Shown here: in pieces, positions 19,524 to 29,915 of the stretch
Layout of the letters: every line of letters begins with the position of its first letter
Numbering within the stretch: position 1 is the stretch's first letter
Assembly (NCBI RefSeq): GCF_000762845.2
Contig: NZ_JRMQ02000001.1
Location: 62,001 to 126,000, forward strand
DNA: 64,000 nucleotides
Direction of reading: 5' to 3'
From: Helicobacter japonicus
GTDB lineage: Bacteria > Campylobacterota > Campylobacteria > Campylobacterales > Helicobacteraceae
Translations under genes and position numbers: made by a program
Notes under the pieces: generated by a model
Told to the model about the DNA's origin: nothing
What the model saw: only the letters and a program-made list of their open reading frames with translations
Databases searched by the model: none

Positions 19524-20912
19524 CTAAAAATCAAAGCGGATTTCTGCCCTTGTCTTCCCATAAGTAACATCACCTAAATATTGCGCATAGAAGAAGTTAG
19601 CCTTAAGTTTATTATTAAACGCATAGCTTAAAGATGGGGCTAATTCAAAGAATTTAATACCCTTAGCATTTGTAGCCAAATCAGGGATTTTTGCTACATC
19701 AAGATAGGCATAATTGTTATCCCCAGCTACATAACTTAAATCAAACCCTATTTTTAGAGGCTCTGTAATCTTCAATTCTGCGGCTACATAGCCAACCATA
19801 ATACTCGTCCCCTCTCTTCCACCAGAGCCTAGAATACTAAAACCTTCGCTTGAAGAATTAAGATTATTATTCCAAGTTTTACCTGCGATATTAAGCCCTG
19901 CCTTAGAGGCTAAAAGCACCCCATAGCCATCGCCAAAACTTCCTAAATAGCCTAGTTTTGCACTAAAGCCTCCAAACTTTGCACCTAGCTGAATATTATA
20001 TATCCCTCGATTTTTTGCAAAATTATTATTATCAAATCCGCCATAGACAGGAAATGTATTCGTATTCTCCCAAGCATTTATAGTGCTGCTAGTAGCATTA
20101 CCTGTCGCGCTTATTTGCCAATAAGGCGTAGAGTTAAGCTTCGCTCCTGCCCCTTGTGCTAAAATATACACAGATTTTCCCAAATCAAGCCTTAATTCCC
20201 CAAAGGCTAACACATCAAAAAGTCCTATGGCATTCCCTACACTCACATCTACGCTAAACAAATCAGCAATCTTATTGTTTTTTGGAGTTTTGAGATGAAC
20301 AAGTGTAAGATTATTCCCCATTCCCCAAGATGTATTCGCAGGAGCAGAACCAGCTAAAGGCTTATTATTCATCGCATTAAATGCGTAAGCAAAGTTATTT
20401 GTAGCCCAACTATCATAAAAAGCAATGCCAAATTCTACTGAAGAAAATTTCAAGCTTCCCCTTGCTCCTAAACCCACATCAGTATCCTTTTCAGTAAATA
20501 ATGTAATAAGATTCATTCTTCCCACATCTGCAGAAAACTTTACAGAATCTGTGATGATATTTTTACTCGCATAAAGTTGTGCAACTGCGAATCTATCGGG
20601 GAATTGATTATGTGCAGCAATGGCTTGACTCCCTTGTATATCTCCATTTGTTATAGAACTACTCTTTGGCGTGCTTGAACCTTGATTTAAGTATAGCCCA
20701 GTAGTTAGGGAATATCCATTAATTTCCTCGCTTTTGGCATCAATTTTAAAACGATAATGCCATCTATCGCCATAGCCATTTACCCCATTTGCACCAGAAT
20801 ATCTTGCAAAAGCAAAGCCTTTAAATTCTAATCCCTCAAGCCAGCTTTTTACCTCATCAGCAGCAAAAACACTCGTTGCAAGTATCAAAATACAACCTAA
20901 TTGTTTTTTCAT
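19524..20912 (-). CDS. Major outer membrane protein (Campylobacter MOMP-type porin)
   Basis: A 462-residue outer membrane beta-barrel with a cleavable signal peptide ending near SVFAADEV. It then has the opening LEFKGFAFARYSG and RWHYRFKIDA, like Helicobacter/Campylobacter MOMP porins. The repeated Gly/aromatic strand pattern and the C-terminal TRAEIRFDF (terminal Phe) fit a 16-18-strand barrel. It would be an abundant general porin. A long nested palindrome lies just upstream and may control it. Assignment to MOMP rather than OprD/Hof porins is by overall pattern. Confidence 0.78.
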   Translation of the reverse strand: MKKQLGCILILATSVFAADEVKSWLEGLEFKGFAFARYSGANGVNGYGDRWHYRFKIDAKSEEINGYSLTTGLYLNQGSSTPKSSSITNGDIQGSQAIAAHNQFPDRFAVAQLYASKNIITDSVKFSADVGRMNLITLFTEKDTDVGLGARGSLKFSSVEFGIAFYDSWATNNFAYAFNAMNNKPLAGSAPANTSWGMGNNLTLVHLKTPKNNKIADLFSVDVSVGNAIGLFDVLAFGELRLDLGKSVYILAQGAGAKLNSTPYWQISATGNATSSTINAWENTNTFPVYGGFDNNNFAKNRGIYNIQLGAKFGGFSAKLGYLGSFGDGYGVLLASKAGLNIAGKTWNNNLNSSSEGFSILGSGGREGTSIMVGYVAAELKITEPLKIGFDLSYVAGDNNYAYLDVAKIPDLATNAKGIKFFELAPSLSYAFNNKLKANFFYAQYLGDVTYGKTRAEIRFDF

Positions 20913-20937
20913 TTTTTCTCCTTAAGAACATTTTGTC

Positions 20938-20995
20938 ATTTATGGGCATATTTAATGTTATATATTATCATATATAACTAAATCTACCCATAAAT
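20938..20995. promoter_or_regulatory. 58-bp nested palindrome upstream of the MOMP gene
   Basis: Outer arms ATTTATGGG (20938-20946) and CCCATAAAT (20987-20995) share nearly the same centre as inner arms GTTATATA (20957-20964) and TATATAAC (20971-20978). It lies 26-83 bases before the porin ATG and about 110 bases before the divergent ATPase gene, so it may be an operator for one or both. Confidence 0.5.
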
Positions 20996-21106
20996 ATAAT
21001 AAACTACTCCCGAGCTCAAGTGCAAAATTAATAAATGTCATCTCCTCTCACGACGTAGAAATATAGAATCTAAAATTCCATTCTCATTAATATGTTAATA
21101 TAACAT

Positions 21107-22171
21107 ATGCAGGAAATATCTAAAATCTATCTTGATAATGTAGCGGGGATTTTACCCCGCCGATATGGGCTAAAAGTAGGCAAGACTTTTTTATATGGCG
21201 CACCAAGCACAGGAAAGAGTGCAATAGCACTGCTGCACGCTAGTGCATACAAAAAATGTCTTTATATTAATTGCGCGGATTGTCGCACAGATATAGAATC
21301 TGCCAATGCACTCATTCTTAAAACCCATCTTGAGCGCACAATTGAACTTTTGATTGTGGATAATTACACACCACTTATCTCTTTACCTAACCTCCCACAT
21401 ATTATTCTTATTGCCCCCTCACCTCTACATTGCCCAAATGGTTTTAGTTTAAAGCATATACGCGCATTAAGTTTTGAAGAATATGTGGGTTTTGATAATA
21501 AAAATCTCTCTATTCATCACCTTTTTAATGCCTTCCTTAAAGAGGGAAACCTTGCTCACACGCTGCTCCTCCCGCCACATCTTAGAATCCCAAATAAACA
21601 AGAGATTCTAAAACTTGCATTATGGAATGATTTTGAGCTATTTTGTGCATTGCTCCCACTCCAAGCACAAAAGCTAAGCACATATCATATTTATAACATT
21701 CTCAAGAAATCACATAAAATTTCAAAAGACAGAATCTACCCGCTTTTACATACACTTGAAGAGAGGGGTATTATTTATTTTATCCCTCACATTTCACATA
21801 AACACAAAAAGCTTTATTTTTATGACTTTACTTTGCCTCTATGTGTGAGTAATGACAAAAATCTACAAGCTATGCTAGAAAATATGCTCCTTTTGGAGAT
21901 TTTTAATTTCTGTGAGCGTTATAATGTAAGGGGACAGGTAAGCTATGGTGATATGGGAGAGTTTATATGTGATCTTGGTATATTTCTATTTCTGCCTTTT
22001 GCCACGCGTGAAAGCATAGAATCTAAACTTGCAAAATTCAAAACACCCTATCAACGCCTTTATATTATTACTTTTGATTATGAAGGCACAGGTTATACCT
22101 CACTTCAAGGGCAAACCATAGAATGGATAGCAATGAGTTTTATTAACTTTGCTCTTGAATTTACCCCCTAG
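21107..22171 (+). CDS. Orphan P-loop ATPase (AAA_14/DUF4143-like)
   Basis: A 354-residue protein with Walker A GAPSTGKS at residues 31-38 and a probable Walker B near TIELLIVDNYTPL. The centre (KSHKISKDRIYPLLHTLEERGIIYFI) looks like a winged helix, as in the AAA_14 plus DUF4143 proteins. The C-terminal half is less clear. The start ATG lacks a strong ribosome site. These ATPases are common but poorly characterised; no toxin or nuclease partner is adjacent. The gene converges with truD. Confidence 0.65.
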   Translation: MQEISKIYLDNVAGILPRRYGLKVGKTFLYGAPSTGKSAIALLHASAYKKCLYINCADCRTDIESANALILKTHLERTIELLIVDNYTPLISLPNLPHIILIAPSPLHCPNGFSLKHIRALSFEEYVGFDNKNLSIHHLFNAFLKEGNLAHTLLLPPHLRIPNKQEILKLALWNDFELFCALLPLQAQKLSTYHIYNILKKSHKISKDRIYPLLHTLEERGIIYFIPHISHKHKKLYFYDFTLPLCVSNDKNLQAMLENMLLLEIFNFCERYNVRGQVSYGDMGEFICDLGIFLFLPFATRESIESKLAKFKTPYQRLYIITFDYEGTGYTSLQGQTIEWIAMSFINFALEFTP

Positions 22172-22176
22172 CGCAA

Positions 22177-23334
22177 TTATTCCTCATCATATTCTTCAGA
22201 CATAGAATCAAGTGGGCGATGAAGCACGGATTCTAAAAATGTAGTCGCATAGCTCCCCTTTGGCAAACTAAAATGAAGCTCAAAATGTGCCTTTTGGTTT
22301 ATATACTCTCCCTCTATATCCTCTGCCCACACCCACGCATATCGCCTTGTGCCACTTGTTTTTATTTGTTTATCAATAAATGGGGATTCACACAAGAGGG
22401 CATCTGTTTGCGCATAGATAAGCTTTTGCCCACAAAGTGCTCCCATTGGAGCTACATCTTTTTGCATAAAACGCATTGCTTCAATATTTGGCTCATCACA
22501 AATAAAAGTCTTGCCAAAAGGATAATGGCACATTACATCGCCCTTTAGAATCACAAAAGGTTGTTTTTGCGCTTGGAGTGCTTTAAGTGCTTGTATTTTC
22601 CACTCCTGTCCCAAAGCTTGAAGTGCAGGGTTTGATGAGTATCGCAAGGCTTTAAGTGCATCATTTGGGCTAAAGTTATGCACAATTTGTGAAAGTTCAA
22701 CCCTCGCATTAAGCCACTCATTAAATAAATAGCTTTGATAGCTTGAGATAAGAAAATTACTCATTTTCTTATTTTTCATTTGCACTTGCTTATGCGCTAA
22801 TGCTTTGCCACTTGTGAAATTATCACCATCTTTGCCAAAACGTTGCCCTCCAAAATAATTTGGGAATCCACTTTGACCAAGAGCAGCAAGAATAGAGTGA
22901 ATCTTACTTGCACAAAGCGGAGTGCATTTTTTAAGGCGCACAAAAAAGCGATTACCTTTAAGATGCCCGATTTTAAGCTTATTGTGATGAGGCGTGATAT
23001 GCAAAATCTTCACTTGTTTTTCTGCTAAGGCTTCAAAGGCGGATTCTAATCTAGGGAGCAAAGAGCGATGAATACTCAAATACTGATAAGTTGTCGCGGC
23101 TTTATCTTTTAATCCTGCATAGCCAATATCTCGCACCTTACAACCCAAAGTGCGAGAGAGTAGATTCAAAAGTTCAAAGGTGCTCAAAGCCTTTTTGCGC
23201 ACATACACGAGACAATGCTCTCCACTCCCACTTGGCTCGTAAAGAGGAATTTCCTCAACGACAAAATCACGCACAGATGGCTTAAAATAACAATCACAAG
23301 GACTATGACTAAAGGGGTAGAGATTAAAAGGCAT
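22177..23334 (-). CDS. truD: tRNA pseudouridine(13) synthase
   Basis: A 385-residue TruD-family enzyme that makes pseudouridine 13 in tRNA-Glu. The catalytic aspartate is D77 in GYAGLKDKAATTYQ; PNYFGGQRFG and GNRFFVRL are further family signatures. Its stop is five bases from the convergent ATPase stop, and alr ends two bases upstream of its start, so alr and truD form an operon. Length is slightly above the E. coli enzyme. Confidence 0.95.
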   Translation of the reverse strand: MPFNLYPFSHSPCDCYFKPSVRDFVVEEIPLYEPSGSGEHCLVYVRKKALSTFELLNLLSRTLGCKVRDIGYAGLKDKAATTYQYLSIHRSLLPRLESAFEALAEKQVKILHITPHHNKLKIGHLKGNRFFVRLKKCTPLCASKIHSILAALGQSGFPNYFGGQRFGKDGDNFTSGKALAHKQVQMKNKKMSNFLISSYQSYLFNEWLNARVELSQIVHNFSPNDALKALRYSSNPALQALGQEWKIQALKALQAQKQPFVILKGDVMCHYPFGKTFICDEPNIEAMRFMQKDVAPMGALCGQKLIYAQTDALLCESPFIDKQIKTSGTRRYAWVWAEDIEGEYINQKAHFELHFSLPKGSYATTFLESVLHRPLDSMSEEYDEE

Positions 23335-23336
23335 AG

Positions 23337-24371
23337 TTAAATAATCGTGCGTTTAATACTTGGAGACAAATGTGTAAGAATCTCATAGCTGATTGTCCCG
23401 AAAGCCTTAGCAATATCGCTTACATCATCAAAAACACAAATGCGTGGCTCATCACACAAGCACGAAAAACAATCCATTGAGGAGCGAGGTAGAATCTGAT
23501 AGCCTTTAGCTGTATAAACCTTATGACGCTCACTCACACGAAAAAAACCATCGCCATAGCCAATATCATAGGTGCTAATGCGACTTGGATATTCTAAAGT
23601 CGTGCAGCCACTATATCCTATGCGCGCACCAGCATCTAAAGTGCGAGTTGATACTCTATCTGCATAGAGTGCAGCTACCTTGCGTAAATGTGGGCTTATA
23701 GGATTGCTAAAAGCCACATCTAAATACCCATACAAGGCAATACCTATACGCACCAAATCATCGCTAATTCCACGCTCACTTGCCATACGAATTGCTCCTG
23801 AAGAGCTAAGAGAATGGAATCGTGGCAAGGCAAAACCATATTTAATAGCTAATACTTTTACGCACTCTTTTATATCGGCAAACCTCTCTTGTGTGTGCGT
23901 AAATGCCTCATCAATATCATCGCCATAGCCATTATGAGAAAATACACCCACAAGCTCCAACCCACGCGCCAAAAGAGAAGTGATAAAATCCTCAATCTCA
24001 CCAAGTTCTATGCCATTGCGATTCATACCAGCATTGACTTTAAGTTCTACCTTTGTGCCTTTGGGCAAAAGATTGATATGTTCTTTTTGATTAATTACAA
24101 AGGCAATATGTTGTGGAAAATCACCCTCTGGCATTCCATAAAGTGCTGTAATATGAGGGAAATATTCACTCACACGTAATGCTTCATTATAATTTTTAAC
24201 AAACACACTTTTAATCCCACATTCACGTGCGAGTATGCTCATTTGTTCCAAGCCGTGTCCATAGGCATTATCTTTTAAAACTGCAGCAATTTCTACATCA
24301 GTGCCAATATGCGAAGATATGAGATGAAAATTATGTTTATAAGATTCAGAAGAAAGAGTGATTTCAGCCAT
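23337..24371 (-). CDS. alr: Alanine racemase
   Basis: A 344-residue PLP enzyme making D-alanine for peptidoglycan. The PLP lysine is K33 in AAVLKDNAYGHG; the second catalytic Tyr lies in ARIGYSGC; KVNAGMNRNG and VRIGIALYG are also typical. It is transcribed ahead of truD with a two-base gap and follows the c-type cytochrome gene on the same strand after about 45 bases. Confidence 0.94.
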   Translation of the reverse strand: MAEITLSSESYKHNFHLISSHIGTDVEIAAVLKDNAYGHGLEQMSILARECGIKSVFVKNYNEALRVSEYFPHITALYGMPEGDFPQHIAFVINQKEHINLLPKGTKVELKVNAGMNRNGIELGEIEDFITSLLARGLELVGVFSHNGYGDDIDEAFTHTQERFADIKECVKVLAIKYGFALPRFHSLSSSGAIRMASERGISDDLVRIGIALYGYLDVAFSNPISPHLRKVAALYADRVSTRTLDAGARIGYSGCTTLEYPSRISTYDIGYGDGFFRVSERHKVYTAKGYQILPRSSMDCFSCLCDEPRICVFDDVSDIAKAFGTISYEILTHLSPSIKRTII

Positions 24372-24416
24372 TATTTAGAGAAGAAGATACAGGGGTAAAT
24401 CCCCTGCACTATGGAT

Positions 24417-24722
24417 TTATTTAGGAAGTTTAGAAATATAATCTGCTAATACCTCAATATCAGCATCACTTACGTTTGCCATTTGTCCATACATAATAGC
24501 CTTAGCACCGCCATTATCTTCAGTTTTTGCTTTGTAACCTTTAAGCTTTCTAAGCAAATCTTCTTTTGCCATACCAGCAATTGTTACATCACCTTTACTA
24601 CCTGGAGCAATTTTTTTAGCATCAGGTCCGTGGCAAGCAATACATTTCTTAAACGCTGCAGGAGCGTCAGCAAACGCAAAACTAGCAAAGCCTAAAAGTC
24701 CAAGAATAAGCAACTTTTTCAT
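24417..24722 (-). CDS. Periplasmic cytochrome c553
   Basis: A 101-residue protein with a signal peptide (MKKLLILGLLGFASFAFADA), leaving about 81 mature residues. The haem c motif CIACH is at residues 27-31, and a distal Met ligand is likely in AIMYGQM. This matches the class I c553 of Helicobacter and Campylobacter, which carries electrons from the bc1 complex to the cbb3 oxidase or cytochrome c peroxidase. Probably monocistronic. Confidence 0.93.
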   Translation of the reverse strand: MKKLLILGLLGFASFAFADAPAAFKKCIACHGPDAKKIAPGSKGDVTIAGMAKEDLLRKLKGYKAKTEDNGGAKAIMYGQMANVSDADIEVLADYISKLPK

Positions 24723-24801
24723 ATGTCATCCTTTTGTTGCGTAAGATTAAAAAGCAACTCTAAGATTCTATAACCTAAAACTTAAAGATTTTCTTAAATG
24801 G

Positions 24802-25383
24802 CTAAATTTTTACACGCGCACTTATTGCACGCGAAAGGGAGAGCTGGTCAATAGAATCTAACCCTATGCCTGTTGGCACTCCTTGAGCAATTTTACTAAA
24901 ATGCACAGGAGAATGAATCTTGTCCTCAACATAAAGCATTATTGCCTCATTAGCTAAACTTGGCGAAAGCGCAAAAATCACCTCACGTATAGATTCGCTC
25001 TGAATTCTTTTATTAAGCAATGTAAAATCAATATGCTCTAGCTCCCCGCTTAAGACAAAATAACGTCCGTTAAATTCTCCCATTTCCTCAATTGTCAGCA
25101 CATCTTGCGGACTTGCAACAATACACAACTCACCATTTTCCCGCTCACTTGTCGCACAAATCTCACATATTTCATTCTCACTTATGCAAAAGCATTTTTG
25201 ACATCTCTGCACCACAAGTGCCGCATTTTCAATCGCGTGAGCTATGTTTAAGCCTAAAAATTTATTTTCCATACACAAAGCATACGCCATTTTATGCGCA
25301 CTTTTTTTGCCAATAGTAGGGAGTTTTTCAAGTGCGGAAATAAGCTCATAAAATGCCTTAAGGCTGCTTTTGTAATGATTCAT
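24802..25383 (-). CDS. recR: Recombination mediator RecR
   Basis: A 193-residue protein. The N-terminal helix-hairpin-helix region is LEKLPTIGKKSAHKMAYAL, a four-cysteine zinc motif follows in CQKCFCISENEICEIC, and the Toprim domain begins at LCIVASPQDVLTIEE. It acts with RecO/RecA in gap repair. Length is normal for RecR. Confidence 0.95.
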   Translation of the reverse strand: MNHYKSSLKAFYELISALEKLPTIGKKSAHKMAYALCMENKFLGLNIAHAIENAALVVQRCQKCFCISENEICEICATSERENGELCIVASPQDVLTIEEMGEFNGRYFVLSGELEHIDFTLLNKRIQSESIREVIFALSPSLANEAIMLYVEDKIHSPVHFSKIAQGVPTGIGLDSIDQLSLSRAISARVKI

Positions 25384-25512
25384 AACATAAAGCCTTTGTA
25401 GATTCTATTTAAGAATACAATCATAGCGCAAAAATTTAACTTCGCCTTATAAATTTTAGATACAATCCTACATTAATTTTGCACAATATCAATATTATAA
25501 AGAGGAGTATTC

Positions 25513-26664
25513 TTGGATACATTTGATTATTATGAAATTTTAGAAATCACGCGCACGAGTGATAAAGAGACAATAAAAAAAGCGTATCGCAAAATGGCAC
25601 TCAAATATCACCCCGATAGGAATCCAGATGATAAAACAGCTGAAGAGCAATTTAAGAGGATAAATGAAGCCTATGAAGTGCTAAGTGATGATTCTAAACG
25701 ACAAATTTATGACCAATATGGCAAAGAAGGCTTACAAAATTCTGGCTTTAGTGGATTTAGTGGCAGAGACTTTAGCGATATTTTTGGTGATTTGGGTTCA
25801 ATTTTTGAATCTGCCTTTGGTGCAAATTTTGGCTTTAGTGGAAAAAGACAGAGCGGAGGCAAATACAATCTCGATGAGATTATAAGCCTTGAACTAAGCT
25901 TTAAAGAAGCTATTTTTGGTTGCAAAAAAGAAATACACAATAGCTTCAAAGTCGCGTGTAAAGATTGTGGGGGAAATGGCGCAAAAGATGGCAAAGTGCA
26001 GCAATGTAAAGATTGTGGGGGAAAAGGACAAGTCTATATACGACAAGGCTTTATGACCTTTGCCCAAACTTGCCCTACTTGCAAAGGTGAAGGAGTTAAA
26101 ATTAGCGAAAAATGCCCTAAATGTAAAGGCAAAGGCTATGAAATGAGTGAGGAAAGCTTTGAAGTAAGTATCCCCGAAGGTATCGATGATGGAAACAGAA
26201 TCCGCGTAAGTGGAAGAGGAAATGCTGAAAAAAGCGGTAAAAGGGGGGATTTGTATATTGCTGTGAGCGTGAGTGAAGATGAAAATTATGTCCGTGATGG
26301 CACAAATGTATATATCGAAGTGCCTGTATTTTTTACTTCTATCGTGCTAGGCACTACACTTAAGATTCCCTCTTTACGTGGGGAGCTAGAGCTTAAAATC
26401 CCTCCAAATACACGCGACAAAGAGCAGTTTATCTTTGATAATGAGGGGATAAAAGATGTGAATAGTGCGTATAGGGGTAAATTTGTAGCACAAATTAAAA
26501 TTACTTATCCACCAAAACTTAATGCCGAACAAAAAGCCCTTGTAGAACAACTTGAAAAAAGCTTTGGTGTAGAGAGTGAGCCATATAAAAATCTTTTTGA
26601 GGAATGTTTTAATAAAATCAAGCAATGGATTCATCATCATAAAACACATAAATCAAATGAGTAA
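25513..26664 (+). CDS. dnaJ: Chaperone protein DnaJ
   Basis: A 383-residue Hsp40 co-chaperone of DnaK. The J domain occupies residues 1-70 with HPD at 33-35; a Gly/Phe-rich region follows ([18 protein letters not shown]). Four CxxCxGxG zinc repeats ([32 protein letters not shown]) and the C-terminal substrate domains complete it. Translation starts at TTG (25513) with GAGGAG five bases upstream; no in-frame ATG exists before residue 28. It converges with the sirtuin gene. Confidence 0.95.
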   Translation: MDTFDYYEILEITRTSDKETIKKAYRKMALKYHPDRNPDDKTAEEQFKRINEAYEVLSDDSKRQIYDQYGKEGLQNSGFSGFSGRDFSDIFGDLGSIFESAFGANFGFSGKRQSGGKYNLDEIISLELSFKEAIFGCKKEIHNSFKVACKDCGGNGAKDGKVQQCKDCGGKGQVYIRQGFMTFAQTCPTCKGEGVKISEKCPKCKGKGYEMSEESFEVSIPEGIDDGNRIRVSGRGNAEKSGKRGDLYIAVSVSEDENYVRDGTNVYIEVPVFFTSIVLGTTLKIPSLRGELELKIPPNTRDKEQFIFDNEGIKDVNSAYRGKFVAQIKITYPPKLNAEQKALVEQLEKSFGVESEPYKNLFEECFNKIKQWIHHHKTHKSNE

Positions 26665-26670
26665 GAGTTT

Positions 26671-27408
26671 TTATTTCGTATTAAAAAAATGGGATAAATT
26701 CTCTTTAAGCTCATCTATTGCTTGTGTAGCAGGCTTATAGAGAATCTTATCAAATACAGATTCTGCAATACTTTTAGAATATTCAAGATTATTTAAAATT
26801 TTTAAGCCAATTTTGCGTTTATATTCGCAACGTGCAAGAATAGAACTAATATCTACAACATTTCCACTTGTGCCAATAACTAACACACAATCCCTAAAAT
26901 TTAAAGATTCAAAAATATCATACATTGTCGCATATTGCGGTGCTTTCTCATAAAAAAATACAATAAAAGGCTTCAAATATCTATAATCACATTTAGGGCA
27001 ATGATGTGGAGTAAAGGCAGTGTAACCTATATCAGTAATTTGGGCACATTTAGGGCAAATAATCTTAGTCAGCTCTCCGTGAAGATGTATTACATTTCTT
27101 GCTCCGGCGCGTTCTAGCAAATCATCAACATTTTGTGTAATGTGAATGACTTCTATATCTTGCTTGAGCTGGAGAATATCAGGGAGAGCGGCTAAAAAAT
27201 TATGCATAGCATTGGGTTGCACCTTGCCTAGCTCTTCGCGTCTAAGATTATAGAATCTATGCACAAGCTCAAAATTTTCTAGCCAATTTTCATAATTACA
27301 CACTTCCATAGGGTCATATTGCGCCCATAAACCGCCATTATCCCTAAAAGTTTCTAGTCCAGATTCTGCACTTAGTCCTGCTCCACTAAATACGACAAGC
27401 TTTGGCAT
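26671..27408 (-). CDS. cobB: Sir2-family NAD-dependent protein deacylase
   Basis: A 245-residue class III-like sirtuin. The NAD motif is SGAGLSAESGLETFRDNGGLW, the catalytic histidine is in VIHLHGEL, and a zinc ribbon is formed by CPKC and CPKC. The Y-x-x-R pair of desuccinylases is present in FYNLRR, so it may remove succinyl or malonyl as well as acetyl groups. The ATG follows AAGGAATAGCA. A structured 230-base gap separates it from the TonB receptor upstream. Confidence 0.92.
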   Translation of the reverse strand: MPKLVVFSGAGLSAESGLETFRDNGGLWAQYDPMEVCNYENWLENFELVHRFYNLRREELGKVQPNAMHNFLAALPDILQLKQDIEVIHITQNVDDLLERAGARNVIHLHGELTKIICPKCAQITDIGYTAFTPHHCPKCDYRYLKPFIVFFYEKAPQYATMYDIFESLNFRDCVLVIGTSGNVVDISSILARCEYKRKIGLKILNNLEYSKSIAESVFDKILYKPATQAIDELKENLSHFFNTK

Positions 27409-27638
27409 TGCTATTCCTTAAGATTAATTTAATACTATGGTAACTTATTGTGTAGAAAATAAAGGAGGCGGGAATCCTCCGAAAAAGTTTTAGGAGTTAG
27501 CTTTTTCAGTGAAGGAGTCCTATGAGCAAATTTTGCTTCAAGTTTTATCTCTAGCTTTGAGATTCCCCGTGGAATCTCGGCTGACATCATACTGCTATTT
27601 CTAACAAAAGTCAAGCATTATAAACATAATAAATTTTA
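27409..27638. other. Structured intergenic region
   Basis: No gene is seen in this 230-base gap, but it holds several inverted repeats: GAAAAAG (27481-27487) with CTTTTTC (27501-27507), a GGAGG/CCTCC pair near 27465-27480, and GAGATTCC (27559-27566) with GGAATCTC (27571-27578) around loop CCGT. The last is placed to terminate the TonB receptor transcript. The others would lie in the leader of the sirtuin mRNA. Confidence 0.5.
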
Positions 27639-29853
27639 CTAAAATGTATATCGTCCCTCGATAAATGCACTGCGTCCTTGCCCGATTAAGAATCCATATC
27701 CCGCAATACTATCTCTTGCATCGCCATTATAGTAGCTATAATAGAATGTATCAAAGACATTTCGCACACCCCCGCTTAAAGATAAATCCCCAAATTTCGC
27801 ACTTAAGCCTATATCTGTAAGGGAATAAGCCTTAATCGTATCCCCACTTATATCTTTTTGACTACCACAGAATGTATTTTGATTCCATAGATTCCAATGT
27901 TTGCCAAGTGCAACATTAAAGCCAAATGTGCCTTTATAGTTACTCACATATGGAATCCTATCTTTCACGCTCACGCCATTATTTTTAAGAATCCGAGCAT
28001 CGATATAAGTAAAACTCTCGCTTAAAGATAATCTCCCACCAAAGAGATATTGCTCCGAAAATAATTCTATACCTGCTCTTTGTGTCCTATCATAATTACC
28101 ATACTGCACACCCGAAACGCTATGAGCATTACCAATGGTATAAAATTCATTCTGTGTCAATGTATAATACGCACTTGCACTCACCATTGCTACATCACCT
28201 AAAAAGTCTTTGAATCCTAGCTCAAAGGTATCATAAGTTTCTTTTTTCAAATCAGTGGGAAGATAAGTCCTACTTTGTCTCCTAAGAAGTGAATTTGGAC
28301 TTGGTGAGAAGTATCCTCTCTCATATTTTGCATAAATATTGCCAGATTCTCTATAATGATAATTTGGTGTAATCTCTAAGGCAAAGTTATGCTGTGTATT
28401 TGAAAGCTTACCTTTTGCTCCATTTGCACTACTAATGGTGGTAATTGAAGATACATTACCCAGATTAACCACATTTCCAGTATTTGCATCATATAATCCA
28501 CCTTGTGTATTATAAACAACATCAGCTTTATATGTGGCTGCTTCATATCGCACCCCACCTGTGAGTGAAAAATCTTTTGTAAAATCATATTTTTCTAACA
28601 CATAAAGTGCATTGCTCCATTTGCTCCCCTCAAATGGAATATTCATCGCGTGTCTATAAGTCATTGGATTACCACTATTCATTTGGCTCACAACTCCGTC
28701 AGTAGCCCATATATATTGATTCATTACGCGTTTGCCATAGTTATACATAGATTCTAATCCCAAATAAAAATGTCCATTGCTATGCTTTGCATCATATTTT
28801 GCTATAAGTCCAGCCTTTTGATCATCAAATAAAGAACCACTTTGATCGGCATAAGTCCCATTCCAAGAAGTGCCATAGGCTATATATTGACTTAGTCGTG
28901 TTATAGAATCCACATAGCTAATTCTATTGAGGTGATAAAAGGCTTTGAGATCAAAATTTGCATTTTCACTCACATTGGCTTTATAGCCTATACTCACATC
29001 AAGCCGTTGTTGTTTGTTATGTAAATCCCCATTTCCTGCGCTCTTTCTATCGCTTTTGCTTGGATTTTGTATGTCCATAAAGGAGTTATTAGGCGTGGTG
29101 TCGATTAACCCATAAAAATAATCTATATCAAAGCTTATAGAAGCCCCCCCCCCCCGCAAAATCTTTGATAATACCCATATTGACTTGCGCCCCACTTGTT
29201 TTATCATTTATCCTAGGACCACCGCGATTGATATATGCCGCCCCAAGCGATATATAAGTATCCTCACCTATTTTTGTGCCAAACTTCATATCGGCATTGT
29301 AATTATTACCTGTGGAAACAATGATATTACTATAACTAAGCCCTGCACTAAAAAATGGTTGCTCATATCGCCTTTGTGTGATGATATTTACCACGCCGCC
29401 TCTTGTGCCATTCCCATACATCACAGCTCCTCCGCCGGGCAAAATCTCAATAGATTCAATACTCGCGGGTGAAAGGGTATTAAGCGGGGTAACGCCGTGG
29501 GAGCTATCTAGCATATTAGAATATATACCATTTATCAGCACCTGCACAGAAGTGTTTGCGCGATTGCCTTGCCCCCTTAAATCAAGATTGCTCCCTAAAC
29601 CAACATTTGCTAATCCTACAAAAGGTGTATAGCGAAAAATATCTTCGGTAGAACGATAACCTTTATCAATAATACTATCGCGGTCGATTTCATAAACATT
29701 ACGATTAATCTCATCAAGCCTCGTGCTCATCATAGAAGCATATACAATAGATTTGCTAAGATTCACAGATTTAGAATCTGCAATCATCTCATTACCTAGG
29801 ACTATTTGAGCTATCACACCTAACAAAGTGAAAGATGATAAACCCTTTTTCAT
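27639..29853 (-). CDS. Phase-variable TonB-dependent receptor, frameshifted OFF at C12/G12
   Basis: Two overlapping reading frames make one receptor. The first starts at ATG 29853 (MKKGLSSFTLLG signal peptide, after AGGAGA) and contains a plug domain (VQVLINGIYSNM, IESIEILPGGGAVMYGNGTRGGVVNIIT). It stops at 29128 after a run of 12 G. The rest of the barrel continues in another frame to 27639 and ends in RYTF. With 11 or 14 G the two join into a protein of about 737 residues. The plug resembles siderophore/iron receptors, and a Fur-like box precedes the gene. It follows the diiron/flavoprotein operon by 228 bases, so its ligand may be that operon's substrate. Confidence 0.82.
29144..29155. repeat. 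C12 (G12 on coding strand) phase-variation tract
   Basis: Twelve C on the + strand inside the TonB receptor. The present length puts the reading frame into an early stop (TGA, six codons later). Confidence 0.92.
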
Positions 29854-29915
29854 TATTTCTCCTTTATAAGCATTTTTAAAATTGCAAATATATAACAATA
29901 TAAATAAAATCAATC

